Assembly: GCA_937901745.1 (NCBI GenBank)
Contig: CALGSZ010000108.1
Coordinates: 1 to 13,441, forward strand
Direction of reading: 5' to 3'
From: an uncultured Chloroflexota bacterium
Lineage (GTDB): Bacteria; Chloroflexota; Chloroflexia; Thermomicrobiales; UBA6265
Length of the DNA: 13,441 bases
The stretch's first letter is position 1. Each line of letters begins with the position of its first letter. The notes beneath the pieces were generated by a model. The model was not told where the DNA came from, ran no database searches, and worked only from the letters and a program-made list of their open reading frames with translations. Shown piece by piece: positions 6,318-12,682 of the stretch. The position numbers and the translations under genes are program-made.

Positions 6318-7709
6318 TCACCAGGCGGGGTGGCGCGTGTGCCAGTCGGTGCGCGATTGGAAGGCGATCGCCGCGGCAAGGATGCGGTCCTCCGCGTAGG
6401 CACGGCCCGTGAACTCAATCGCCGTTGGCAAGCCGCTTTCACTGAAGCCGTTCGGCACGGTGATCGAGGGCAGACCGCAGAGGTTCCCGGCCGCGCCGAG
6501 GGACGGGCCCCGCTCCCGCCCGAACCACGTCTGGAAGCGGTCGCTGATCGGCGGCGCGACATAAGGTATCGTCGGCGCGACGATTGCGTCGAACTCGGCG
6601 AGGAGCCGGTCGAGCTCTCGCGCGGCGCGGCGCCGAATGCGCAGGGCACGCAGGTAATCCACCGCCGGCAAGGCGAGCGCGTGGTGCAGGCCGGTGCGGT
6701 CTTCCGGCGCGGTGAGCCCGGCGCTTTCACCGCTGATGATGAACTCCTCGAACGCGGAGGCTGCCTCGGCCAAGACGATGACGCTGGCCGTGGCGTCCCA
6801 GGGGAAATCGGGCAGCGAGACTTCCTCGAGCGAGCCGATCTCGCGCAGGACCTCGAGCGACGCCTCGAAATTCTCCCGGACCTCCCGTTGTGCCCAGTCG
6901 GCAGCGCCCTTCAGGACGGCGAAGCGAAAGCCGTCCCGTTGCGGCGGGACAGGCGTCAGGGGCCGGTCGGTTGTCGTGGGGTCGTTGGGGTCGGGGCCGG
7001 CGATGGCCGCCAGCACGGTCGCGCAGTCCTCGGCGGTGCGCGCCATCGGCCCGAGCTTGTCCATCGTCCAGGAGAGGGCCATCGCGCCGTGACGGCTGAC
7101 TCGGCCATAAGTCGGGCGTAGGCCGGTGACGCCGTTGAACGCGGATGGCGTCAGGATCGAGCCCCAGGTCTCCGATCCGATCGCGAATGGGATGCAGCCG
7201 GCGCCAACCGCCGATCCGGAGCCGCTGGATGACCCGCCTGACCAAGCCTCCTCGCTCCAGGCCGATTTCCCCGGACCGGTGAACGATGCGTCCGGCTGCT
7301 CGTAGCCGAAACCGCCGGCGCACTCGACCATTGCCAGCTTGGCGACGAGGATCGCCCCGGCCTCCCGCAGCCGGGCAATGACCGTGGCGTCGTAATCGAA
7401 GACCTGATGCTGGAATGGTGTGGCGCCCCAGGTGGTCGGGATACCGGCGGTGGCGAGGAGATCCTTGGCGCCATAGGGGATGCCGTGCAGTGGCCCGCGA
7501 TCGTGACCCGCCGACAGCTCAGCCTCCGCTTGCCGCGCCCGCGCGAGTGCCAGGTCACGGGTGATCGTGACGACGGCGTTGAGGCGCCGACCCACTGTCT
7601 CCAGCCGCTCGATCGCGTGCTCGACGAGCTGGGTGGGTGTCACCTCGCCGGCGCGAATGAGCCGGCCCAGCTCGGCGACGGTGGCGTAGGCGAGGCCGTC
7701 CGCGCTCAC
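6318..7709 (-). CDS. Amidase-signature family amidase (AtzE/GatA-like)
   Basis: This 463-residue protein is an amidase-signature hydrolase. The Ser-cisSer-Lys triad is visible: Lys82 in PYGAKDLLAT, the cis-serine in GGSSSGSG (158-165) and the nucleophile Ser184 in GSETWGSILTPSAFNG (178-193). Length and motif spacing are normal for the family. It hydrolyses an amide or related C-N bond; the substrate is not predictable. It is not a convincing GatA because no GatB is near and the partner is AtzG-like rather than a standard GatC. The start is a GTG at 7709 whose GTGA overlaps the stop of the small upstream gene by 4 nt, so translation is coupled. It ends convergently with the GNAT gene. Confidence 0.93.
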   Translation of the reverse strand: MSADGLAYATVAELGRLIRAGEVTPTQLVEHAIERLETVGRRLNAVVTITRDLALARARQAEAELSAGHDRGPLHGIPYGAKDLLATAGIPTTWGATPFQHQVFDYDATVIARLREAGAILVAKLAMVECAGGFGYEQPDASFTGPGKSAWSEEAWSGGSSSGSGSAVGAGCIPFAIGSETWGSILTPSAFNGVTGLRPTYGRVSRHGAMALSWTMDKLGPMARTAEDCATVLAAIAGPDPNDPTTTDRPLTPVPPQRDGFRFAVLKGAADWAQREVRENFEASLEVLREIGSLEEVSLPDFPWDATASVIVLAEAASAFEEFIISGESAGLTAPEDRTGLHHALALPAVDYLRALRIRRRAARELDRLLAEFDAIVAPTIPYVAPPISDRFQTWFGRERGPSLGAAGNLCGLPSITVPNGFSESGLPTAIEFTGRAYAEDRILAAAIAFQSRTDWHTRHPAW

Positions 7710-7963
7710 GATGTCTGGTCGTCCTTGCCGCGATACGGGATGAACAGCATCTCGGGCTCGTCCGAGTGCGCGAGGGGAACCGAGCGCAACTGTTCCCCAA
7801 GTGCTACGCTCCGCGCCAGCCGCGATCGGATCTCGGCTCGCTCCTCCGCCGACAACCCGTCGCCGAACCGCGCCGCGATGAAGGCGAACTGGGCGTTGAT
7901 GATCGTGGCCTGGCGCGGATTCTCGCCTGCTGGCTGGTCAGTCGTGCCTTCCTGTTCCGTCAT
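7706..7963 (-). CDS. Small AtzG/GatC-like amidase partner
   Basis: This 85-residue acidic protein has two predicted helices: about 17-35, with ATIINAQFAFIAARFG, and about 39-60, with SAEERAEIRSRLARSVALGEQL. They are followed by SVPLAHSDEPEMLFIPYR. A two-helix body and a PL...DEP...F.P ending are what I know from AtzG/DUF4089 proteins, GatC-like subunits that wrap around AtzE-type amidases. The 4-nt overlap with the amidase gene supports the pairing strongly. The partner role is inference from this pattern and context; similarity is too short for certainty. The ATG at 7963 has GAGGAG five bases upstream. It probably stabilises the amidase in the cytoplasm rather than catalysing anything. Confidence 0.75.
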   Translation of the reverse strand: MTEQEGTTDQPAGENPRQATIINAQFAFIAARFGDGLSAEERAEIRSRLARSVALGEQLRSVPLAHSDEPEMLFIPYRGKDDQTS

Positions 7964-7996
7964 CTTGCTCCTCTACGTCTCTCTTCCACGTCTTTC

Positions 7997-8026
7997 GACC
8001 GGACGCCATCCTAACGCAATCCGGTC
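7997..8026. promoter_or_regulatory. Dyad GACCGG-N18-CCGGTC upstream of the amidase operon
   Basis: Perfect 6-nt inverted repeats at 7997-8002 and 8021-8026 flank 18 bases that include, on the minus strand, TAGGAT (8008-8013), a four-of-six -10 match. It lies about 45 nt before the small gene. No good -35 is visible, so a repressor site over a weak promoter is only a hypothesis. Confidence 0.35.
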
Positions 8027-8085
8027 CCCAGGCGTCGCGACCGGCGCCGGCCGCGAGATCGCGGATTGCACTTTACTGGTGATGG

Positions 8086-9318
8086 TTACGGGCCCGCCAT
8101 TGCCGGTTCCCTGGCGACGGTCTCCCGGCCGTTGCGCTCCGGTGGGCCGGTTCGGTGGCGGAGGGGCGGGACGGTCCGCATGGCGGTGAGCGCGAGCCGG
8201 AAAGCAGGGGATAGTGGCCCGAGATTCGTCCGCACGTCGGCGTAGCCGATCTCGCCTCGGAGCACCCCGCAGAATGCCAGCCAGAGCCACGGGGTTCGTC
8301 GCATGGCGGCAACGACGACCGAAGGGATCAGGTGAAACAGATCTCGGATCTCGTGGCCGGCGCGGATGTCCGGCAGCAGACCGCTGGCGATCTCTTGCGC
8401 GTAGGGCTGGAAGTCCGGCGAGGGCTTGTCGAGCTCGGTCGCCAGATGGCGCGCGGCGGCCTTGCCGCTCCAGACCGCGGCGTAGATCCCCTCGTAGCCG
8501 AACGGATCGACGAGGCCGGCCGCGTCGCCCACGAGGAGCACGCGGCCGGAAGCGAGCGGGGCATCCGGCCGGCGCACCGGTAGGGGATGCCCGCGCAGCC
8601 CCCAGAGCTGGGCGGGATCGAGGCCGTAGCCGCGCGTGAGCTCATCCAGCCGCGCTCGCAGTGTCGGCCCGGCGGTCGCCCATCCGCCGACGCCAATGTT
8701 GAGGTGGTCTCCCTTCGGGAAGAGCCAGCCGTAGCCACCAGGCATCCCGCCCAGATCGAGGGCGAGGAGACCTGCCCATCTGGCTGCCACGTCGGCGGAC
8801 GGCGTGATGTTGCCCTCGAGCGCAAACGCCAGCCATCGGTCCGTCCGGATGCCGGCCAGGCGCGCGGTGCGGCTGTGCGCGCCATCGGCGGCGACGAGCG
8901 CGTCCGCGGTGAAAGTGACGTCACCTGCTCGCACCTCGACGCCGGTTGGGCGGGGCGTGACCTCCTGAATTGGCGATCGCTCGCGAAGCTCGGCGCCGGC
9001 GGTCACGGCGCGCTCGACGAGATAGGCGTCGAGGCGGCGGCGTTGGACCAGATAGACCAGCGGCTCGGGCGTGCGGCGGACGAAGGCGCCCGACTGCCGG
9101 AGGCTAAAGCTGACGCCGTGGGCTACCCGCTCGGTGACGGGTGCCACGGGGAAGGGCAGGAGATTGGCCGTGCGTACCGTGACGCCGCCCCCGCATGGCT
9201 TGTCGCGAGGGAAGGTGGCCTTGTCGAGAAGGAGGACTGACAGCCCGCGGGCGGCGCATTCGCGCGCGGCCGTGCTGCCAGCCGGACCGGCGCCGGCCAC
9301 GATGACGTCGTAGCGCAT
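8086..9318 (-). CDS. Geranylgeranyl reductase-family FAD-dependent oxidoreductase
   Basis: This 410-residue flavoprotein begins with the Rossmann FAD motif VIVAGAGPAGSTAA (GxGxxG at 9-14) and has DKPCGGGV (39-46), the ADGAHSR stretch (144-150), GYGWLFPKG (195-203) and the second FAD motif LLVGDAAGLVDPFGYEGI (261-278). DKPCGGG, GYGWLFPK and the GDAAG...P..GEGI-like block together mark the geranylgeranyl reductase group, which saturates isoprenoid chains of lipids, chlorophyll side chains or quinones; here Tyr replaces the usual Glu in GEGI. No chlorophyll or carotenoid genes are present, so a menaquinone or lipid isoprenoid substrate is plausible but unproven. The last ~30 residues form an Arg/Pro/Glu tail beyond the fold. 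The ATG at 9318 has GGAGG nine bases upstream. It is probably monocistronic from the promoter at 9382-9409. Confidence 0.9.
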   Translation of the reverse strand: MRYDVIVAGAGPAGSTAARECAARGLSVLLLDKATFPRDKPCGGGVTVRTANLLPFPVAPVTERVAHGVSFSLRQSGAFVRRTPEPLVYLVQRRRLDAYLVERAVTAGAELRERSPIQEVTPRPTGVEVRAGDVTFTADALVAADGAHSRTARLAGIRTDRWLAFALEGNITPSADVAARWAGLLALDLGGMPGGYGWLFPKGDHLNIGVGGWATAGPTLRARLDELTRGYGLDPAQLWGLRGHPLPVRRPDAPLASGRVLLVGDAAGLVDPFGYEGIYAAVWSGKAAARHLATELDKPSPDFQPYAQEIASGLLPDIRAGHEIRDLFHLIPSVVVAAMRRTPWLWLAFCGVLRGEIGYADVRTNLGPLSPAFRLALTAMRTVPPLRHRTGPPERNGRETVAREPAMAGP

Positions 9319-9381
9319 GGGCAGTGCCTCCGACGAGCCGCCTGGCGAGCGATCACTCCGCTCGCATTGGTTTCGTGACCC

Positions 9382-9409
9382 AGCCTACATGCGCCCGGCG
9401 CGGCGTCAA
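9382..9409 (-). promoter_or_regulatory. Putative promoter of the geranylgeranyl reductase-like gene
   Basis: On the minus strand TTGACG (9404-9409, five of six) and TAGGCT (9382-9387) are 16 bases apart. This matches in spacing and -10 style the site at 10646-10673. Transcription would start near 9375, leaving a leader of about 57 nt. The rest of the 177-nt gap up to the zinc-ribbon gene shows no gene. Confidence 0.5.
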
Positions 9410-9495
9410 GCAGTGCGACCGGCTCGCGCGCGACATCGTGGAGAAGCGCTCGGCGGTGGCGTTACCACGGGCGCTCTTTGGCGAGGATGCGCCCC

Positions 9496-9915
9496 TCAAC
9501 GACGGCCGTTCCGGCGCCACTGCACGAGGAGATAGACGACGCCGCAGACGAGGATGGCCCCGCTGGCGAGGGCGCCGGTCTCGAGAGGGTGCCGTGCCGG
9601 CCAAGCCGCTTGCTCCCCCACTCGTGCTCGCAAGAGGGCGCTCACCGTGACCGCGCCGATTCCCGCGACCGCAACGAGGATCGAGAGCGCCAGAAAATCG
9701 AGCATCCCGACAGGCGCTGGGGGTGGCGCGTCCGCCGCTTGTGGGTCGAGGTCGGGGCGAGCGAGAGCGCCGCACTCGGGACATCGCTCATCGGTCGCGG
9801 CCAGCAGAGCGCCGCAGTTGCGACACGTCTGCTCGCCGAAAGGGTCAGGAGACGCTCCAGCGCGGGACCTCGTGTGGTCGCCACGACTTTCACGATGCTC
9901 GGCAGGGTCCAGCAT
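9496..9915 (-). CDS. Zinc-ribbon, two-helix membrane protein of unknown function
   Basis: Starting from the ATG at 9915 this is a 139-residue protein. A hydrophilic N-terminus leads to a zinc ribbon with Cys31, Cys34, Cys45 and Cys48 (CRNC-x10-CPEC). A Pro/Ala linker (about 55-69) follows, then two hydrophobic helices (about 70-95 and 111-133) and a basic RRNGRR end. Proteins of this layout are usually inner-membrane proteins with a cytoplasmic zinc ribbon; I do not know a function. The frame stays open to an ATG at 9990 (164 residues), but that version would start upstream of a -10-like TATATT (9957-9962) and code through a perfect inverted repeat, so I prefer 9915. Its ribosome-binding site is poor, and the true start is the main uncertainty. 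Confidence 0.7.
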   Translation of the reverse strand: MLDPAEHRESRGDHTRSRAGASPDPFGEQTCRNCGALLAATDERCPECGALARPDLDPQAADAPPPAPVGMLDFLALSILVAVAGIGAVTVSALLRARVGEQAAWPARHPLETGALASGAILVCGVVYLLVQWRRNGRR

Positions 9916-9943
9916 TTGCCGTTCGTACAGGTGAAATAGGAGA

Positions 9944-9969
9944 AAAGTCCTGCCGAAATATAGGACTTT
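9944..9969. promoter_or_regulatory. Inverted repeat AAAGTCCT-N10-AGGACTTT overlapping a -10 element
   Basis: Perfect 8-nt arms at 9944-9951 and 9962-9969 flank a 10-nt centre. On the minus strand TATATT (9957-9962, five of six to TATAAT) sits essentially in that centre, about 42 nt before the zinc-ribbon ATG. An operator placed over its promoter is the simplest reading; no clear -35 is visible. The repeat is less GC-rich than its surroundings. Confidence 0.5.
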
Positions 9970-9995
9970 CGCATCTGTGAACGTACGCATTTCGG

Positions 9996-10015
9996 CCTAG
10001 TACGATCGGACTAGG
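9996..10015. promoter_or_regulatory. Inverted repeat CCTAGT-N8-ACTAGG in the divergent control region
   Basis: Perfect 6-nt arms (9996-10001 and 10010-10015) flank ACGATCGG. It lies between the divergent zinc-ribbon and LPQTG genes, 27 nt downstream of the larger dyad, and 40 nt before the plus-strand ATG. The size fits a dimeric regulator site. Confidence 0.4.
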
Positions 10016-10028
10016 ACGCTCGAGCCCG

Positions 10029-10038
10029 ACCACGTGGT
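10029..10038. promoter_or_regulatory. Palindrome ACCACGTGGT (E-box-like) before the LPQTG gene
   Basis: A perfect 10-bp palindrome lies 17 bases before the ATG at 10055, the third dyad in about 95 bp. Its CACGTG core equals the parS core but the flanks do not, so I do not call it parS. It could be an operator for the downstream gene. Confidence 0.3.
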
Positions 10039-10042
10039 TGCT

Positions 10043-10047
10043 AGGAG
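10043..10047 (+). promoter_or_regulatory. Ribosome-binding site fixing the start of the LPQTG protein
   Basis: AGGAG lies seven bases before ATG 10055. It favours this start over the in-frame GTG at 10034, which falls inside the ACCACGTGGT palindrome and has no such site. Confidence 0.65.
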
Positions 10048-10054
10048 ATCTCTA

Positions 10055-10438
10055 ATGGATGCATCTCAGCCTCGATGGACCAGACCAGTTTCGCGTCGGG
10101 TCGTCGTGCGCGGCGCGGGGCGACTCGCCTACGCCGCGCCACTCGTCCTGGCTAGCCAGCGACTTACCGCGTTTGCTGCCGCGGATCCGCTAATCAGTGG
10201 CGCGACCTGTACTCCCACGCCGCTGGTGGAGAGCGAAACCGAGAAGCCCGATCCGCCAAAGCTGCCTCAGCAGAACGTGGTGACTTCCTCGCAGTCTGAT
10301 AAGCCTCTCCCGCCAGCGCCTCAGGTGATGGACAACGATGACAGTGATGATCTGGAAGAGATCCTCAGTGTCCGTGCCCTGCCGCAGACTGGCGATGGTG
10401 GGAGTGTAACGGACTCGCAGGCTCCGTCCTGCAGCTAG
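10055..10438 (+). CDS. Small exported protein with Tat-like signal and LPQTG near the C-terminus
   Basis: This 127-residue protein has an N-terminal SRRVVVRGAG followed by the hydrophobic LAYAAPLVLAS and an Ala-rich FAAADP site. This resembles a twin-arginine signal, although the usual Phe/Leu positions are Val. The rest is hydrophilic and probably disordered: Pro/Glu-rich PDPPKLPQQ, Ser/Pro stretches, an acidic DNDDSDDLEE run, then RALPQTGDGG and a 10-residue tail ending SCS. LPQTG (109-113) fits the sortase pattern LPxTG, but no hydrophobic anchor or basic tail follows, so normal sortase anchoring is unlikely. I recall small Tat-exported proteins with similar ends in other GC-rich bacteria, without known function. 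Two cysteines (near 52 and 126) could pair. It is followed by the SnoaL-DUF2173 gene on the same strand. Confidence 0.75.
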   Translation: MDASQPRWTRPVSRRVVVRGAGRLAYAAPLVLASQRLTAFAAADPLISGATCTPTPLVESETEKPDPPKLPQQNVVTSSQSDKPLPPAPQVMDNDDSDDLEEILSVRALPQTGDGGSVTDSQAPSCS

Positions 10439-10739
10439 CCGGTCCAATACCGACTCGACCGTAGCATGCCGGCGCCATGACCCGGGCGTTTCTTGGTTCG
10501 GGGCGGTATACGCCTCAGCCCGGATCGCGCACGGACCGTGGCGCCGGTTCGCCGTGCGTCTCGAGCCCGGACAAGCGCTGACGGGTGTGCCACTCCCTGC
10601 CACATTTTCGGAGCGAACGCCCAGACATGTGCTGAAAATGATGATTGACAGCGTAATGAGCCGCTCTAGACTGAAATGAGCCGAATCGGCGATACCGCCA
10701 AACAAATCACCTGCAGGATCGGCAGGAAGGGAGGAGGTC
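10439..10739 (+). other. 301-nt gap between the two exported-protein genes
   Basis: I find no gene here. A possible weak hairpin GGGGCG-N5-CGCCTC (10500-10516, with a G-U pair) lies 62 nt after the LPQTG stop and may end that transcript, but no T tract follows. The right half holds the promoter at 10646-10673 and the Shine-Dalgarno GGGAGG just before 10740. The gap and the strong promoter suggest the two genes are separate transcription units. Confidence 0.5.
10646..10673 (+). promoter_or_regulatory. Strong sigma-70-type promoter of the SnoaL-DUF2173 gene
   Basis: A perfect TTGACA (10646-10651) and TAGACT (10668-10673, four of six) are separated by 16 bases. This is the best promoter match in the window. 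The start near 10680 gives a leader of about 60 nt ending in the GGGAGG ribosome-binding site. Confidence 0.65.
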
Positions 10740-11696
10740 ATGCGGCAGGGCATGGGACCGATTGGCTCGATTGCAGCGGACTTGACGCGGCGCCAGGCGC
10801 TCCGAGGGTTGTCCGGTGCGGGCCTCGTCGTGGCCGCGACCGCGATGGCGCCCCGTGGCGTCGGCGCGGCGCAGACTCTGACGGAAGATGAGGCCGAGGC
10901 GCTGGCTGACCGGCTCGTTGGTCGCTTCAATGCTGGTGACATCGAAGCCTTCGACAGTCTGATCGCGGCGGATGCGCCGATTCACTGGTTTTGGCCCGTG
11001 CCCGGTGTCGGACCGAGCCACCTCGCTGTCGTTGTTGGCTTGGTGCGGACGGCGGTCCCAGACGCGACTCTCTCGGTCAATCGGATCCTCGTCTCGGGCG
11101 ACTGGGTGACGGCGCTCGCCACGCTCCGCGGAACCCATACCGGCCGCGTGCTCGGCTTGCCACCGAGTGGCCGCGCCTTCTCGATCGATGTGATCGTCGT
11201 CGGCCGTGTTGAAGGCGGGATGGTCGCCGAGCTGTGGATCCAATACGACCTGCCCAACTTGATCGTGCAGATTGGCGGGCTGGCTGACGTGGCTCAACAG
11301 CTCCTTGCCTCGTTGACGCAGGGCTCTGACGGCGGCACGCCGCAGGTGGCCGAGACTCCCGTCTCGCTCGACGATCTCCTGGCGGTCGAGGGGGTGGTCT
11401 TCGCCGTCTCCTTCGGGCCGGATGGCTCGCTCATCGATTACCGGTCGGAGATCGACATTCCGCTAGAGGAGATCGAGCAGGCAGCCGCGGCTGGTCCTGG
11501 ACTGAGCGCGCTGCTTGCGGTGGCGGCGGAGCGCTACAACGATATCAGCGTGCTGGAGTGGAGCCCGCCTGCCTGGGCCGTCTACTCCGGTGGCGAGCGT
11601 TGGACGGCGGTGCTGGCGGGGAATATCGCGGTGATCGCCGAGACAGCGACCGTCGACTTCAACGCGCTCTATGCCGCGCTCGTCGGGCCGAGATAG
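10740..11696 (+). CDS. Tat-exported SnoaL-like / DUF2173-like fusion protein
   Basis: This 318-residue protein has three parts. Residues 1-44 are a Tat signal with TRRQALRGLS (twin Arg17-Arg18), a hydrophobic GLVVAATAMA and a GAA cleavage site. Residues about 47-180 are a SnoaL-like / ester-cyclase domain (NTF2-like cone): LADRLVGRFNAGDIEAFDSL, then GTHTGRVLGLPPSGRAFSID (131-150), VGRVEGGMVAELW and a DLPNLIVQIGG end. After a Thr/Gly/Pro linker (about 190-207), residues 208-315 match my memory of DUF2173: SLDDLLAVEGVVFAVSFGPDG, LIDYRSE, a helical middle, SPPAWAVYSGGERWTAVLAGNIAVIAE and DFNALYAAL. SnoaL-like domains are often ligand-binding or lyase-type, and DUF2173 has no known activity, so no reaction is assigned. 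The exported location is inferred from the signal. It ends convergently at a strong hairpin. Confidence 0.85.
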   Translation: MRQGMGPIGSIAADLTRRQALRGLSGAGLVVAATAMAPRGVGAAQTLTEDEAEALADRLVGRFNAGDIEAFDSLIAADAPIHWFWPVPGVGPSHLAVVVGLVRTAVPDATLSVNRILVSGDWVTALATLRGTHTGRVLGLPPSGRAFSIDVIVVGRVEGGMVAELWIQYDLPNLIVQIGGLADVAQQLLASLTQGSDGGTPQVAETPVSLDDLLAVEGVVFAVSFGPDGSLIDYRSEIDIPLEEIEQAAAAGPGLSALLAVAAERYNDISVLEWSPPAWAVYSGGERWTAVLAGNIAVIAETATVDFNALYAALVGPR

Positions 11697-11715
11697 CCTC
11701 GTCTTGCCATAACGG

Positions 11716-11758
11716 GCAGCGCCGGTTTCAGCGGAAAACCGCTGGCACCGGCGGCTGC
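11716..11758. terminator. Long hairpin at the convergent gene ends, probable bidirectional terminator
   Basis: GCAGC and GCCGGT (11716-11726) pair with ACCGGC and GCTGC (11747-11752, 11754-11758) with a single-base bulge. After a 2x2 internal loop, CAGCGG (11729-11734) pairs with CCGCTG (11739-11744) around an AAAA loop. The 17 pairs start 20 nt after the SnoaL-DUF2173 stop and include the last codons of the minus-strand gene. No T tract is present. Confidence 0.6.
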
Positions 11759-12579
11759 TCGGTCAGGTCAGGCAGGCGCGTGACCTTGTCGAAGACCCAG
11801 CGGAGCCAGACCGTCGCCTCCGTATCCCATCCTTGGAGCGCGGTCGGACCTTCTGGGCCGTCGAGCTGGACTTGATCCGCGGTCAGCAGCCCGCCGAGCG
11901 TCACGTGCACGCCGTCCCAGTCGCGTGCGACCGCCGCGAAATCCGGCACGACCAGGCCGCCAGTCAGACTTCCCCGGTCTGGCGCGGGGTAGGCGAGGCA
12001 AAGGCGGCGCCAGGCGTCCGGGCTGTCCACTTCATAGATACGCGCCGTTGACGAGACGCGCAGGAGATAGCGCGGGAAGGGCAGCTCCAGCGGGCCGAGA
12101 TCGCCCGCGCATTCGGCGGCGCCAATGACCGCGGCACTGAGATCGCCGAAGGCAGTCGAGGTGTACAGTCCCCATTCCGGCTTCTGGGCGTAGCACTCCC
12201 AGGCCGTCGGCGGTCGGTCCGGTGAAGAGGGCCGAGGAAGAGCCTCCGAATCGGCAGGAGGCGGCGCGCCGCCGGGGCCCCAGGCGACGAGCTGAGACGC
12301 GCGGTCGAGCGGGCCGAACCACCAACCGGTCCCTGGCTCGCTGAGGATCGCCTCGGCCAATGGGCGCAGGCGTGGCCCATCGCTGAGGACGCGCTGCATG
12401 ACCTCAGCGTGATCTGAGAGCCAGACGCTGATCTCGGTCAGCGCCCGGCCAAGGAGATACATGCTCGTGACGGGCTCGGTCGCCGCCGGCGTCAGGCCGA
12501 GCCGCTCGACCCAGCCGAGGAAGGCGCACCCGGCCGGGGCGGAGGTGAGTGCATCGACCAAGCGGGCACGATCGTTCAT
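11728..12579 (-). CDS. Unrecognised cytoplasmic protein, tryptophan-rich
   Basis: This 283-residue protein has no signal peptide or membrane helix. I recognise no family. Its N-terminal ~75 residues are helical (ARLVDALTSAPAG, TSMYLLGRALTEISVWLSDH, LRPLAEAILS). A Trp-rich middle follows (GWWFGPLDRASQLVAW; WECYAQKPEWGLYTSTAF), then LRVSSTARIYEVDSPDAWRRL and VARDWDGVHVTLGGLLTADQ, and a GWDTEATVWLRWVFD end. The VDSPDAW...WDGVH...WD.E.T.WLRW pattern is reminiscent of small actinobacterial-type proteins, but I cannot confirm it. The true start is ATG 12579, with GGAAGGAAG just upstream; a longer frame to 12783 adds 68 Arg/Pro-rich residues that look like the antisense of the MFS gene. It lies 103 nt downstream of the MFS gene on the same strand. 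Confidence 0.7.
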   Translation of the reverse strand: MNDRARLVDALTSAPAGCAFLGWVERLGLTPAATEPVTSMYLLGRALTEISVWLSDHAEVMQRVLSDGPRLRPLAEAILSEPGTGWWFGPLDRASQLVAWGPGGAPPPADSEALPRPSSPDRPPTAWECYAQKPEWGLYTSTAFGDLSAAVIGAAECAGDLGPLELPFPRYLLRVSSTARIYEVDSPDAWRRLCLAYPAPDRGSLTGGLVVPDFAAVARDWDGVHVTLGGLLTADQVQLDGPEGPTALQGWDTEATVWLRWVFDKVTRLPDLTEQPPVPAVFR

Positions 12580-12583
12580 TGGG

Positions 12584-12592
12584 CTTCCTTCC
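12584..12592 (-). promoter_or_regulatory. Ribosome-binding site fixing the start at 12579
   Basis: On the minus strand GGAAGGAAG ends four bases before ATG 12579. It argues against the longer open frame, whose extra 68 residues overlap the MFS coding region. Confidence 0.6.
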
Positions 12593-12682
12593 GTACGGGC
12601 CTCATGGAAAGATACCACGCGCCAGCCGCCACGCTTCCGAATGGAGGCGCGGCGGGCTGGCGGGAGCAATGGGTGTGGGGGG

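Noticed and set aside
5885..6730. A 281-codon minus-strand open frame across the GNAT and amidase ends
   Set aside because: It runs antisense to GNAT and out of frame through the amidase, with a low-complexity Arg/Ser/Pro product.
10029..10038. ACCACGTGGT as a parS site for the ParB in this window
   Set aside because: Only the central CACGTG agrees with parS; the flanking TTT/AAA bases that ParB reads are absent.
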